Positions 26,980-38,461 are shown, numbered from the stretch's first letter. The stretch: 64,000 nucleotides of DNA from Bradyrhizobium canariense (GCF_900105125.1 NZ_LT629750.1:5173001-5237000), one strand, 5' to 3'. Program-made: numbers and translations. The notes: generated from the sequence alone by a model not told the origin.

Positions 26980-28758
26980 ATGATAAAACTTCGTCTCGTG
27001 TTGCTTGCCACAACGACCTTGACTGCGATGCAGTTCGCAAGCTCGGCATCGCATGCACAAACAGCTCCGATCGTTGTCGCGCAGGCGCAACCTGAACCTG
27101 GTCACGAGAAGGAGCCGCCGAAGGGAGCGCCGCCAAAAGGCGCACCACCGAAGGGCGCACCGCCGCCGCATGCCGCACCTCCGGCTGCAGCGCCCCCGCG
27201 TCCTGCGCCTCCTGCTGCTGCGCCGCCACGCCCCGCACCTCCCGCCGCCGCGCCGACTCCTCCCCGGCCGCCGGCACCGCCGCGTCCGGCACCGCCTGCC
27301 GCAGCCCCGCCGCCGCGCCCGACACCGCCTGCGGCACCGCCCCCGCGCGCTCAGCCTGAGGTGCCTCGTCCGGCACCGCCGGCGGCAGCGCCACCGCCGA
27401 CCGCGCCCAAACCGCCGGTCACGCCAAATGCCGCGCCTGCCGTGCAACCTCATGAGCGCGAGCGAACCGCGCCGGGCCCCGCGACGCCACCTGCTGGAAC
27501 ACCACCGGCAATACCGCCGGGTGGCGCAAGGACTCCGCCCGCGCCTTCACCGACGCCACAAACACAAACCGCGCCGTCGGCTGCTCCTAACGTGCGAACC
27601 GCACCTGCCAACACTACGGCGCCCAATGCCGCGCCCGCGGCGCAGCCGAACGCAGCTCAGGCGCCAAATGCACCGGCAGGACAGGCCGGACGGCCACCCG
27701 GAGCGCCTGGAGCGCCGGCAGGCGCGCCGTTCGCCCGCCGTGCACCGCCTTCGGCCGCACCATTGCCGGCGGCGCCAGTGCGTGCCCAGGCGCTAACTCC
27801 AATTGCGCCGGGCGCGGCAGTTCAGGGACCACGGCGGATGGATGATTTCCGCAGCGAACGGCACGAGGTCCAGGAAGGCGGCCGCACCGTCATCACCGAA
27901 CCCGGCCGGGTCATTGTTCGCGATCCCGGCGGCCAGTCGTTCATCCGTCACGACGAGGACCAACGATTCCGCTTCGGCGCGCGCGACATCCAGACCCAGC
28001 GCGTCGGTAGCGAAACACGCACCATCGTGATCCGTCCTGATGGCAGCCAGATCATCACGGTGGTCGGGGCCGACGGCCAATTGCTGCGCCGGATTCGCAG
28101 GGACCAGCAGGGTCGCGAGATCATCATCATCGACAACAGCTATCGAGATCCCCGCGCGGTCGGTGGATTCTATGTCGACCTGCCGCCGCCGGTGATTAGT
28201 ATTCCCTACGATCGCTACATCGTCGACGCCGACGATGCCTCGCCCGATCTGATCTACGACACGATGGAGGCGCCGCCGGTGGACCGCCTCGAGCGCCGTT
28301 ATACGCTCGACGAGATCCGCTACAGTCCGGGGGTCCGGCTGTTGATGCCGAGCATCGACCTCAACAGCATCAACTTCGAAACCGGATCGTGGGAAATCCC
28401 CCCTGATCAGGCGGCGAAGCTGCAGGTGATCGCGGACGGGCTCAACCGCGCCATCCAGCGCAACCCGCGCGAGGTGTTCCTGATCGAAGGCCATACCGAC
28501 GCGGTCGGAAACGACGTCGACAATTTGTCGCTGTCGGACCGGCGCGCCGAATCCGCGGCCGAACTGCTGACACAGCAATACGGCGTGCCTGCGGAAAACC
28601 TGACCTCGCAGGGCTACGGCTCGCAATATCTGAAAGAGCAGACCGACGGGCCGAGCCGCATCAATCGGCGCGTCACCGTCCGCCGCATCACGCCGCTGCT
28701 CAATGGTGGAACGGCATCCCTGCCGCCTCCGCCTCCGGGCATTGCACCGCCGCGGTGA
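26980..28758 (+). CDS. OmpA-family protein with long Pro/Ala-rich region
   Basis: A 592-residue protein from the ATG at 26980, which begins directly with a signal peptide (MIKLRLVLLATTTLTAMQF, cleavage near SHA); the upstream ATG is rejected. Layout: a Pro/Ala-rich low-complexity region of about 250 residues (about 37-285), a middle domain with VQEGGRTVITEPGRVIVRDPGG and several repeats of that type, and a C-terminal OmpA-like peptidoglycan-binding domain (INFETGSWEIPPDQ about 460, IEGHTDAVGNDVDNLSLSDRRAE from about 501, then SQGYGSQYL and RRVTVRR). It likely tethers the envelope. A Rho-independent terminator follows 22 bp after the stop. Confidence 0.93.
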   Translation: MIKLRLVLLATTTLTAMQFASSASHAQTAPIVVAQAQPEPGHEKEPPKGAPPKGAPPKGAPPPHAAPPAAAPPRPAPPAAAPPRPAPPAAAPTPPRPPAPPRPAPPAAAPPPRPTPPAAPPPRAQPEVPRPAPPAAAPPPTAPKPPVTPNAAPAVQPHERERTAPGPATPPAGTPPAIPPGGARTPPAPSPTPQTQTAPSAAPNVRTAPANTTAPNAAPAAQPNAAQAPNAPAGQAGRPPGAPGAPAGAPFARRAPPSAAPLPAAPVRAQALTPIAPGAAVQGPRRMDDFRSERHEVQEGGRTVITEPGRVIVRDPGGQSFIRHDEDQRFRFGARDIQTQRVGSETRTIVIRPDGSQIITVVGADGQLLRRIRRDQQGREIIIIDNSYRDPRAVGGFYVDLPPPVISIPYDRYIVDADDASPDLIYDTMEAPPVDRLERRYTLDEIRYSPGVRLLMPSIDLNSINFETGSWEIPPDQAAKLQVIADGLNRAIQRNPREVFLIEGHTDAVGNDVDNLSLSDRRAESAAELLTQQYGVPAENLTSQGYGSQYLKEQTDGPSRINRRVTVRRITPLLNGGTASLPPPPPGIAPPR

Positions 28759-28780
28759 CGCACCGCTTACGCCAAATGAA

Positions 28781-28810
28781 AATGGCCGGGAAAACTCCCG
28801 GCCATTTTTT
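28781..28810 (+). terminator. Rho-independent terminator of the OmpA-type gene
   Basis: A 10-bp stem (28781-28790 with 28797-28806, 6-nt loop) is followed by six T residues, 22 bp after the stop codon. Confidence 0.93.
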
Positions 28811-28846
28811 AATGTCTTGATTACAACGTATCGGCAATGGATCACC

Positions 28847-28950
28847 GTAGGGTGGGCAAAGGCGCCATCTGCGCCGTGCCCACCGTTATCAAACACGGCT
28901 CCATGATTTTGACCGAAGATGGTGGGCTCGCTTCGCTTAGCCCACCCTAC
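28847..28950. repeat. 104-bp element with perfect 11-bp inverted ends (gtagggtgggc)
   Basis: The ends are gtagggtgggc and its exact complement gcccaccctac, with internal related pieces (cgtgcccaccg, gatggtgggct). It is non-coding. The ends are recognisable as a dispersed Bradyrhizobium-type intergenic element, not a transposon with a gene. It lies between the OmpA terminator and the argG relic. Confidence 0.6.
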
Positions 28951-28994
28951 GAAGCCTGTCGCTCACTTGTCCGGGACGACGCGGAAAGACGCTT

Positions 28995-29081
28995 TTACAT
29001 TCCCAGCTTCTTCTTGCGCTGGCCGAGCGTGCGCAGCCGCAGCGCGTTGGGCTTGATGAAGCCCGCGGCGTCGCGATGATC
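28995..29081 (-). pseudogene. Relic: C-terminal 28 codons of a type-1 argininosuccinate synthase
   Basis: On the minus strand the frame from 29081 to the TAA at 28997-28995 encodes [20 protein letters not shown] followed by QRKKKLGM. This strongly resembles the extreme C terminus of type-1 argininosuccinate synthases of alphaproteobacteria, which end in a (Y)[21 protein letters not shown] sequence. The frame is closed by a TAA 18 bases upstream, so nothing else of that gene remains. The intact argG next to it is of the other type (type 2) and lacks this tail. It is directly downstream of that gene on the same strand. Evidence is by motif memory only. Confidence 0.7.
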
Positions 29082-29115
29082 GCAGGCAACGGCGCCTTAA
29101 ACGCGCCCGTGCGTT

Positions 29116-31340
<2,225 letters not shown>

Positions 31341-31398
31341 GGCGCGGGGTTTAGCGGAGGGCAAGGATGATGGAAAGGCTTACAGATCCGCGGCTTTT

Positions 31399-31890
31399 TC
31401 ACGTCGGCGGGCGGGACTGCGACGGCAGCGGCGGCGGCGGCTGAAGCGGACGTGGCGGCCGCCGCCATGCGCCGGCGTTATGGCCCGCGATCATCCAATA
31501 GACGATGCCGGCGACGATGCCCGCACCGGTCATGATTTCAAGGTGACGGCGGACGATGCCCTCGAAATGCAGCGTCGCCGGATCGAACGGGATCAGACCG
31601 AGATAGCAGGCGAGACCGACAATACCGCCGCCAACCGCATAGGTCAGCGCGCCCCTGATGTAAAAGGCCTCGGTAATCAGCACCACGATCATCGCCGGCA
31701 ACAGCGCGAAACCGCTGACAAAGATGAAGCCGAAGCCGAGCACGATGTTCAGCGCGCCCGGATCGACCGGACCTGCGCCGAGGTCGCTGAATTCAGGAAA
31801 CAGCACCGCGCCGACCACGATCATCCCTGCCACCAGACAGGCGGCCAGAACTGCAAACAGAATGACGAACAGCCGGCCGATCAGCGCCAT
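31399..31890 (-). CDS. Hypothetical four-helix membrane protein
   Basis: A 163-residue protein with four hydrophobic segments (LFVILFAVLAACLVAGMIVVG, IVLGFGFIFVSGFALLPAMIVVL, LTYAVGGGIVGLACYLGL and IMTGAGIVAGIVYWMIAG) and a short Pro-rich cytoplasmic tail (PPRPLQPPPPLPSQSRPPT). No family is recognised. It lies between rlmN and the PAP2 gene on the same strand. Confidence 0.75.
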   Translation of the reverse strand: MALIGRLFVILFAVLAACLVAGMIVVGAVLFPEFSDLGAGPVDPGALNIVLGFGFIFVSGFALLPAMIVVLITEAFYIRGALTYAVGGGIVGLACYLGLIPFDPATLHFEGIVRRHLEIMTGAGIVAGIVYWMIAGHNAGAWRRPPRPLQPPPPLPSQSRPPT

Positions 31891-31960
31891 GACGTCACGC
31901 CGGGGTTATCGTCATTGCGAGGAGCGCAAGCGACGAGCTGAACAATACGTCGTCCCATTC

Positions 31961-33187
31961 TCAGTCCGTCATCGCCATGGCGCGCAATGTCTGCCGCTCG
32001 CGGGCCGACAATTTCTCGGTTTCCGATTTCAACTGGCCGCAAGCGGCGAGAATGTCGCGCCCGCGCGGCGTGCGTACCGGCGAGGAGTAACCGGCATTGA
32101 AAATATATTCCGAAAACTTTTCGATCTGGTCCCAATCCGAGCACTCATAGCGCGTGCCCGGCCACGGATTGAACGGAATGAGATTGATCTTGGCCGGGAT
32201 GCCCTTCAACAGCTTCACCAGCAGCTTCGCATCTTCAAGCGAATCGTTGATGTCTTTCAACATCACATATTCGAAGGTGATGCGCCGGGCGTTCGACGAT
32301 CCCGGATAGTCGCGGCAGGCCTGCAGCAATTCGGCAATCGGATATTTCCGGTTCAGCGGCACCAGTTCATTGCGCAGCTCGTCGCGCACCGCATGCAGCG
32401 AGATCGCCAGCATGACGCCGATTTCGTCGCCGGCACGCACGATGTTCGGCACCACGCCCGACGTCGACAACGTAATGCGGCGGCGGGAAATGCCGATGCC
32501 TTCATTGTCGGCGGCGATCAACAACGCATCGCGCACCGCATCGAAATTATACAGCGGCTCGCCCATTCCCATCATCACCACATTGGTGACGAGGCGGCTG
32601 CCGGTCGGAGTGGCTCGGTCGGCCCAGTCATTGAGGCGATCGCGCGCCACCATCACCTGGCCGACGATCTCGCCGGCGGTCAGATTGCGCACCAGCCGCT
32701 GCGTGCCGGTGTGGCAGAACGAGCAATTCAGCGTGCAGCCGACCTGCGAGGAAACGCACAGCGTGCCGCGATCGGTTTCCGGAATATAGACGCACTCGAC
32801 TTCATGCGCCTTCTCGACCGCATCGCCGCTCGGCAAACGCAGCAGCCATTTGCGGGTGCCGTCGTTGGAAATCTGTTCGGCGACCACTTCGGGCCGCGCG
32901 ACGGTGAAATGCTGATCGAGGCCGTTGCGCATTTCCTTGGAGATGCTCGTCATCTCGTCGAATGTCTTGGCGCCGCGGAAATAGATCCAGTGCCAGAGCT
33001 GTTGCGCGCGCATCTTGCGCTGTGCCGGCGCCACGCCGATCGCGCCGAGATGGTCAGCAAGCTCCGCGCGCGACATGCCGATCAGCGATGGCTTTGTCGG
33101 CGGCACATAGGTTTCGAGCGCGATCTTTTCGATCGGCGCGTTGGCCCCGGAACTGGCTTCGATCGAGCTGGTCATGGTGTCGGTCAT
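31961..33187 (-). CDS. rlmN: 23S rRNA (adenine-2503-C2)-methyltransferase
   Basis: A 408-residue protein with the radical-SAM cluster motif C-x3-C-x2-C in [11 protein letters not shown] at about residues 148-158. It methylates A2503 of 23S rRNA (and A37 of tRNAs) using S-adenosylmethionine. Other signatures are [39 protein letters not shown] and the late [18 protein letters not shown], which holds the conserved cysteine of the active site. The start at 33187 is the first ATG; a second Met four codons in is possible. Confidence 0.97.
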   Translation of the reverse strand: MTDTMTSSIEASSGANAPIEKIALETYVPPTKPSLIGMSRAELADHLGAIGVAPAQRKMRAQQLWHWIYFRGAKTFDEMTSISKEMRNGLDQHFTVARPEVVAEQISNDGTRKWLLRLPSGDAVEKAHEVECVYIPETDRGTLCVSSQVGCTLNCSFCHTGTQRLVRNLTAGEIVGQVMVARDRLNDWADRATPTGSRLVTNVVMMGMGEPLYNFDAVRDALLIAADNEGIGISRRRITLSTSGVVPNIVRAGDEIGVMLAISLHAVRDELRNELVPLNRKYPIAELLQACRDYPGSSNARRITFEYVMLKDINDSLEDAKLLVKLLKGIPAKINLIPFNPWPGTRYECSDWDQIEKFSEYIFNAGYSSPVRTPRGRDILAACGQLKSETEKLSARERQTLRAMAMTD

Positions 33188-33262
33188 GGGACATCAAATA
33201 GGCCTTCCGGCATCCGCTGGAAAGGCACCAAATGCATTGGTTTTAGGGTTGAAAGCTGTTTA

Positions 33263-33330
33263 GGGCATGATCCCGCCCCAACGGGCCGCATTAACGCAAA
33301 GCGAAAACCTGTTTTCGGAAAAGATCATGC
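33263..33330. repeat. GCATGATC...GATCATGC dispersed repeat, variant with longer centre
   Basis: The arms gggcatgatc and gatcatgc are those of the repeat at 11968, 38397 and 44089, but the centre (cccgccccaacgggccgcattaacgc) differs and carries a second short palindrome. It sits in the upstream region of rlmN. Confidence 0.7.
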
Positions 33331-33381
33331 GAACCAAAAGGATAAAGCGCCGGGTCTTTTTCAGCAAAGCTGAAGCAGCCG

Positions 33382-34002
33382 CTAGCGCCGGCAATCCTGC
33401 GCCAGCCGATCGAGCGCCTGGGAAAGCCCCTTCATCGAGAACGTATCTGTCGTTTCGGTCCCCTTCGCCGACACGCCCTTGACCACGACATCGGCGGATT
33501 TACGCATCGCCTCGACCATCCGCTCTTCCTCGGCGGCGTTCTTGATCCACAGTCCGTCGCCCTGGGTGTACATCGCGTAAGTCGCGCCACCGACTTCCAG
33601 CGTCGATTCCGAACCCGGCTTCAACGCATAGCCGATCATGACCGAGACTTCGTTGACGACCTTTTCCGCCGGGCGCGTGGAGATGAAGGCATAGGCCGGA
33701 TCGCGTGGACGATTCGGCGGGTTGGTTTTCGAAGACGCGGGCTTCGCAAGCGCAAAGCACACCTTCTTGCCGTTCGGCGCCGCCGTGTAGGCGCCCCAGG
33801 TGCCGAACTGACCGATCAATGTCGGCTCCGCGCCGCCCGCAGCCGCCGGCTTGGCTTCGGGAGCCGCTGGCTTGGTTTCCGGCTTCGCCGGTGCAGGCTT
33901 CGCCGCAGCTTTCGGCGGCGCACTCTGCGCCGGTGCCGGGACCGCGATCCCACACATCAGCACACTCGCAACCAGAATTATCGGGATTCGCCGCACGGAC
34001 AT
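33382..34002 (-). CDS. Secreted IalB-like (invasion-associated locus B family) protein
   Basis: A 206-residue protein from the ATG at 34002 (AGGGAA about 14 bp upstream); longer in-frame starts are rejected because only this one begins with a signal peptide (MSVRRIPIILVASVLMCGIAV). A Pro/Ala/Lys linker (PKAAAKPAPAKPETKPAA) follows. The folded domain (LIGQFGTWGAYTAAPNGKKVCFALAKP, RDPAYAFISTRPAEKVVNEVSVMIGY, KSADVVVKGVSAKGTETTDTFSMKGLSQAL) resembles IalB. In Bartonella IalB is linked to erythrocyte invasion; in soil relatives the role is unknown. Confidence 0.85.
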   Translation of the reverse strand: MSVRRIPIILVASVLMCGIAVPAPAQSAPPKAAAKPAPAKPETKPAAPEAKPAAAGGAEPTLIGQFGTWGAYTAAPNGKKVCFALAKPASSKTNPPNRPRDPAYAFISTRPAEKVVNEVSVMIGYALKPGSESTLEVGGATYAMYTQGDGLWIKNAAEEERMVEAMRKSADVVVKGVSAKGTETTDTFSMKGLSQALDRLAQDCRR

Positions 34003-34165
34003 GACCGAATCTGGTTCCCTCATCATTGTGACTGGAAGATGGCCCGACATGCGGTCGTCGCGGCGCCGATGGATAGCGGGGAAATATCTTTTTGGGAAGC
34101 AGTTACGGATTCCCGACCGGCCTATCCGACGACGCCGCGGCGCGTTTGCAGCGGCGGTCCCGTTC

Positions 34166-35005
34166 TTAACTCCTTGCGCGCGCTGCCCGTTGTTTTTCCC
34201 ACTGCGCGTCGGTCCATTGCAGCAAATCCTCGGCACCGGAGCTGCGCAGATGCGCGCCGCCATCCTGCACCACCATCTCGCCATTGATGTAGCCGGCGGA
34301 GTCCGAGATCAGGAAGCTCGCGAGATCCGCGAGTTCACGATGTTCGCCGGGCCGTCCGAGCGGATTTCGCGACGCCCAGTTTTCATCGCGGCCCTCGGGC
34401 CGCAGCTGTCCCGATGCGCCCGCGGTTGGAAATGCGCCGGGCGCGATCGCCACCGTGCGAATACCTTTGGGCCCCCATTCCACCGCAAGGCTTTTGGTCA
34501 TCGCAAGAACGGCCGACTTCGCCATCGCGGACGGCACCGTGAAAGCGCGGCCGGTAATGGTCGAGGTCGACAGGATACTCAGCACCACCCCCTTGCGTCT
34601 GGCTTCAATCCAGCGGCTGCCGGCGGCGAGCGTGCAATACATCGTGCCGTGCAGCGTCGGCGCGAGGATCGCATCCGCGGCGCGGAACGACAGATGCTCG
34701 GTCTGCGCGATGAAGGTCGCGGCGGCGTTGTTGATCAGCACGTCGATCGGCGCTTCACGCCAGATCGCGTCCATCATGGCATCGACATCAGCGCCATCGC
34801 GAATGTCGCATTGGACCGCCGACACCTTGCCGCCGAGATCGCTGCGCAGCTTTTCGGCCGTGTCCTCCAGCAGTTCGAGCCGGCGACCGCAGATCACCAG
34901 TTCAGCGCCCAGCTCGACGAAACGGCGTCCCATCGCAGCGCCGAGTCCGGAACCGCCGCCGGTGATCAAGATGCGCTTTCCCGCCAGCAGGCCTTTTTCA
35001 AACAT
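34166..35005 (-). CDS. SDR-family oxidoreductase
   Basis: A 279-residue short-chain dehydrogenase. LITGGGSGLGAAMGRRF is the cofactor motif, NNAAATF the structural motif, and STSTITGRAFTVPSAMAKSAVLAM gives the catalytic region with Ser and a Lys, but the usual Tyr is replaced by a non-YxxxK pattern (SAMAK). This fits the 2,4-dienoyl-CoA reductase-like subgroup, which lacks the Tyr. GGAAC lies upstream of the ATG at 35005. Divergent from the quinone oxidoreductase gene by about 90 bp. Confidence 0.88.
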   Translation of the reverse strand: MFEKGLLAGKRILITGGGSGLGAAMGRRFVELGAELVICGRRLELLEDTAEKLRSDLGGKVSAVQCDIRDGADVDAMMDAIWREAPIDVLINNAAATFIAQTEHLSFRAADAILAPTLHGTMYCTLAAGSRWIEARRKGVVLSILSTSTITGRAFTVPSAMAKSAVLAMTKSLAVEWGPKGIRTVAIAPGAFPTAGASGQLRPEGRDENWASRNPLGRPGEHRELADLASFLISDSAGYINGEMVVQDGGAHLRSSGAEDLLQWTDAQWEKQRAARARS

Positions 35006-35098
35006 CGTTTTTGTTCCTTCGCGCTATATTGTCGCCCGGCCTCAAATCCGGCATGAAGCATCCAGCCTTATTTGTGCGTCTGAAAGTCAGGTGTGTCC

Positions 35099-36073
35099 AT
35101 GAAAGCCATCCTCTGCTCGCAATACTGCCAACCCGACGATCTCGTGCTGGCCGATGTGGCCGATCCCGTGGCCGAGGCCGGGCAGGCCGTGATCGCGATC
35201 AAATCGGCGGCGCTGAATTTCTTCGACCTGCTGATGATCCAGGGCAAATACCAGATCAAGCCACCGTTTCCATTTTCGCCGGCGGCGGAAGTCGCGGGCG
35301 TGATTGAAAGCGTCGGCGCCGGCGTCACCGACCTGAAAGTCGGCGACCGCGTCGTGGCGTCCTGCGGTCACAACGGCGCCCGCGAAAAGATCGCGCTGCC
35401 GGCGGACTCCATTGTCAAGATTCCCGACAATCTGGATTTCGATCGCGCCGCCGGAATCATCATCATCTATGGCACCGCCCTGCATGCGCTGGAAGATCGC
35501 GCCAGCTTCAAGCCGGGCGAGACCCTCGCCGTGCTCGGCGCCGCTGGCGGTACGGGGCTTGCGGCGTGCGAGCTCGGAAAGCTGATGGGCTTGAAGGTGA
35601 TCGCCTGCGCGTCATCGGACGAGAAGCTCGAATTCGCCAAAGCGCACGGCGCCGAGCTCACGCTGAATTACGCGAAAGAGGACCTCAAGGAAGGCTTGCG
35701 GCGGCTGACCAACGGCAAAGGCGCCGACATCATCTTCGACCCGGTCGGTGGCGCCTATGCCGAGGCCGCGCTGCGCTCGATCGCATGGGAAGGCCGCTTC
35801 CTCGTCATCGGCTTTGCTGCGGGTGATATTCCGAAGATGCCGCTCAACCTGGCGCTGCTCAAAGGCTGCGATATCCGCGGCGTGTTCTGGGGGGCGTGGG
35901 CGCGACTTAATCCGGACAAAAATCGCGCCAATCTGGAGAAGCTGGTGAAGTGGACCGCGGAAGGCAAAATTTCGTCGCATGTCGACCGCACCTTCCCCTT
36001 GGCGCAAACCGCCGATGCCCTGAAGGTGTTGGCTGGCCGCAAGGCGATGGGCAAGGTCATCCTGCATCCGTAA
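35099..36073 (+). CDS. Zinc-independent quinone oxidoreductase (MDR family)
   Basis: A 324-residue medium-chain dehydrogenase from the ATG at 35099 (CAGG upstream; the in-frame GTG two codons earlier is rejected). GETLAVLGAAGGTGLAACELGKLMGLKVIACA is the NADPH-binding Rossmann motif, and FDPVGGAYAEAALRSIAWEGRFLVIGFAAGDIP is typical of the quinone oxidoreductase branch with no zinc cysteines. No structural or catalytic zinc ligands are seen. Substrate is not determined; enoyl-CoA or quinone reduction is possible. Confidence 0.9.
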   Translation: MKAILCSQYCQPDDLVLADVADPVAEAGQAVIAIKSAALNFFDLLMIQGKYQIKPPFPFSPAAEVAGVIESVGAGVTDLKVGDRVVASCGHNGAREKIALPADSIVKIPDNLDFDRAAGIIIIYGTALHALEDRASFKPGETLAVLGAAGGTGLAACELGKLMGLKVIACASSDEKLEFAKAHGAELTLNYAKEDLKEGLRRLTNGKGADIIFDPVGGAYAEAALRSIAWEGRFLVIGFAAGDIPKMPLNLALLKGCDIRGVFWGAWARLNPDKNRANLEKLVKWTAEGKISSHVDRTFPLAQTADALKVLAGRKAMGKVILHP

Positions 36074-36322
36074 GACGGAACAAGGATTCAAATTTACTAA
36101 AATTTAAAGTTAAAAGCACAGCGCGCCTGAAAACGCTGTGCACTTCACGACTATGCCTCAATCAAACCTAAATATCTCCCAATTTAGGCCGAACGAGGCC
36201 GTTTTTTGGGCTGATTCCCCGTGCGATTTAGTGTTGAGTAGTGGGCGCGCGGGGCCAATAAGAACAAGGGGTGAACCCCGTGCTGCCCAAGTGTAGCGTT
36301 ATGGCTGTGGGGAGGCATTACC

Positions 36323-37195
36323 ATGCTGGAGAAGACAGGGCGTTTTCAGTCGGATTCGGGTCTCGAGAACTTTGACACCGACACAAACGGCCCCCGATTT
36401 GGGCGGTATCCCTATCCCCCGGCGAACGGACCCCGCAGGGGCGTCGTTCCGGATGATTCCGTTCCGCTCTTTCTCTCGGACGACGTCGAAGATCCCGAAC
36501 TGCAAAATTTCGTACCCGTCCGGAAGCGCCATCGGGCGCGGGCGATCACCGTTTCGCGGATTCTGGGAGGCTGTCTGGCGGTGGTGTCGGCGGCTATTAT
36601 CGCATCGCTGTTTTCGGCGGACACCACGCGCGCCCTCATCATCAACGCCAAGGCCTCGCTGGCAGCCGTCTCGTGGGGTCAACCCGGTCCATCTCAACCG
36701 CCTGCGCCCAAGGCGCAGCCCGCGAACCCTGTCCAGCTAGCGACGACGGGAACGCAAGCAACTGCTAATGTTCCGCCTCCCCCGGCGCCCGCGCTCGCTC
36801 CGACACGCGAGGAAATCTCCGCTGCGCTCAAAACCGCCCGTCAAAGCCAGGTTGCGATTGTTCAACCGTCCGTTGCCGCTCCAGCTCCAGTTCCGCCGGC
36901 TCCATCGGCAAGGAAACTCGACGCCGACACGCTGGCCGGCATGATGAAGCGGGCAAGGAGCCTGATCGCGACCGGCGACATCTCATCGGCCCGATTGCTG
37001 CTGGAGCGGGCCGCCGAGGCGCAGGAAGCCAGCGCCGCTTTTTTGCTTGGCCAGACCTACGATCCAGCCGTGCTGGGAACGCCGGATTTGCGTAGCATCA
37101 CGCCAGATCCGGCGACGGCACGCAGCTGGTACGAGAAAGCGGCCCAGCTTGGATCTCCGGATGCGCAGCAGCGGCTCGCGCAGATGCGGAATTGA
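36323..37195 (+). CDS. Single-pass membrane protein with Sel1-like repeat
   Basis: A 290-residue protein from the ATG at 36323 (GGGAGG upstream). A cytoplasmic N terminus (about 72 residues), one membrane helix (about 73-95, ITVSRILGGCLAVVSAAIIASLF), a Pro/Ala linker, and a C-terminal helical-repeat domain with ARSLIATGDISSARLLLERAAEAQEASAAFLLGQTYDP and PATARSWYEKAAQLGSPDAQQRL, a Sel1-like unit. Such domains mediate protein contacts. It is followed 20 bp later by the TAXI protein gene. The 250-bp leader is AT-rich and has a small hairpin at 36118-36141. Confidence 0.85.
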   Translation: MLEKTGRFQSDSGLENFDTDTNGPRFGRYPYPPANGPRRGVVPDDSVPLFLSDDVEDPELQNFVPVRKRHRARAITVSRILGGCLAVVSAAIIASLFSADTTRALIINAKASLAAVSWGQPGPSQPPAPKAQPANPVQLATTGTQATANVPPPPAPALAPTREEISAALKTARQSQVAIVQPSVAAPAPVPPAPSARKLDADTLAGMMKRARSLIATGDISSARLLLERAAEAQEASAAFLLGQTYDPAVLGTPDLRSITPDPATARSWYEKAAQLGSPDAQQRLAQMRN

Positions 37196-37215
37196 TTTAC
37201 ATGTTGGGGGACAAA

Positions 37216-38397
37216 ATGCGTCGTTTAAGTCGTTTAATGGGATTGGCAATATTCGCCCTTGTTATGGGTTGTGGTTTGGTGGCGCGAGCCGAGGAAACGG
37301 AATTTGACCCGGCCAAGGTCAGCGACAGTCTGAAGGCGATCTTCCAGTTTGGTTCGGTCACCACCAAGCAGGCCCTGAACGAGAACACGGTGACGTGTAT
37401 CACCGGCACCATCGGCGGCACCTATGTCCAGATCGGCGCCGACCTCGCTTCGGTGCTCGATGACGGCAATAATCTGCGCGTGCTGCCCATCGTCGGCCGC
37501 GGCTCGGTGCAAAGCGTCGCCGACATCCTGTTCCTGCAGGGCGTCGACATCGGCATCGTGCGCGCCGACACGCTCGACTATCTCGAGCGCAAGGGCTTTG
37601 CCAAGGACATCAAGAGACAGTTCACCTACATCACCAAGCTCTACAACGAAGAAATGCAGGTGATCGCGCCGAAGTCGATCCACAGCCTGCGGGATCTGGA
37701 AGGCAAGACCGTCAGCGTCGACCTGCCGAACGGCAGCACCTTCGTCACCGTGTTGACGGTGGCCGAACGGCTCGGGATGAAGGCGAATTTCGTCTATATC
37801 GAGCAGCGCATCGCGATGGAGAAGCTGAAAAAAGGCGAGCTCGACGCCGTCATCGTGGTCGGCGGCAAGCCGTACAAGTCGGTTTCGACATTCGACAATG
37901 ATGGCCGCTTCCATCTCGTGAAGGTGGACTACGAAAAGCCGCTGCAGGGCGATTATCTGCCGACGACGCTCACCTCGAAGGATTATCCAAACCTGATCGC
38001 GGACGGCGAGACGGTGGACACCATCGCGGTGCCGGCGCTGCTCGCCGCCTACAACTGGTCGCCGAAGACCGATCGCTACCGGAAGCTTACGAATTTCGTG
38101 AATGCCTTCTTCACGAAATTCCCGCAGTTCCAGAAGCCGCCATTCCATCCGAAGTGGAAAGAGGTCTCGCTGTCGGCGCCTCTCGCCGGCTGGACTCGTT
38201 TTCCCGCCGCCCAGGACTGGCTCGACAAGCACGGCATCGAACCGGTGACGCGCGAAAGGTTCGAGACATTCCTGCGGCAGAATCCGGCTGCGGCGAAGAT
38301 GCAGACGAGCGACGACAAGGAAGCCTTGTTCAAGCAATTCCAGGCGTGGGAAGCTTCGCAGAACTCAAAGGCTCAGGCGCGCCCAACCCCGCGCTAG
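37216..38397 (+). CDS. TAXI-family TRAP-type solute-binding protein
   Basis: A 393-residue protein from the ATG at 37216 (GGGGGA upstream); in-frame alternatives at 37201 and 37192. A signal peptide (MRRLSRLMGLAIFALVMGCGLVARA) precedes a TAXI binding domain: CITGTIGGTYVQIGADLASVLDDGNN, LRVLPIVGRGSVQSVADILFLQGVDIGIVRADTL and YLPTTLTSKDYPNLI are characteristic. No TRAP permease genes (small and large membrane subunits) are in the vicinity, so it is an orphan. It follows a Sel1-like gene by 20 bp. Ligand unknown. Confidence 0.92.
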   Translation: MRRLSRLMGLAIFALVMGCGLVARAEETEFDPAKVSDSLKAIFQFGSVTTKQALNENTVTCITGTIGGTYVQIGADLASVLDDGNNLRVLPIVGRGSVQSVADILFLQGVDIGIVRADTLDYLERKGFAKDIKRQFTYITKLYNEEMQVIAPKSIHSLRDLEGKTVSVDLPNGSTFVTVLTVAERLGMKANFVYIEQRIAMEKLKKGELDAVIVVGGKPYKSVSTFDNDGRFHLVKVDYEKPLQGDYLPTTLTSKDYPNLIADGETVDTIAVPALLAAYNWSPKTDRYRKLTNFVNAFFTKFPQFQKPPFHPKWKEVSLSAPLAGWTRFPAAQDWLDKHGIEPVTRERFETFLRQNPAAAKMQTSDDKEALFKQFQAWEASQNSKAQARPTPR

Positions 38398-38445
38398 AGC
38401 ATGATCCGGAAAAGTGGAAACCGGTTTTCCGAAAAGATCATGCTC
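38397..38445. repeat. GCATGATC...GATCATGC dispersed repeat
   Basis: A near-perfect 49-bp palindromic unit (gagcatgatccgg...gatcatgctc), the reverse-orientation counterpart of those at 11968 and 44089. Its first base is the last base of the TAXI gene's stop codon. Confidence 0.85.
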
Positions 38446-38461
38446 AAACAAAAAAGATAAC

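Noticed and set aside
27053..27796. A 247-codon Arg-rich frame inside the OmpA gene
   Set aside because: It is the +1 reading of the Pro/Ala low-complexity DNA, a composition effect.
34166..36073. Possible catabolic operon (SDR plus quinone oxidoreductase)
   Set aside because: The genes are divergent and share no pathway evidence; treated as separate genes.
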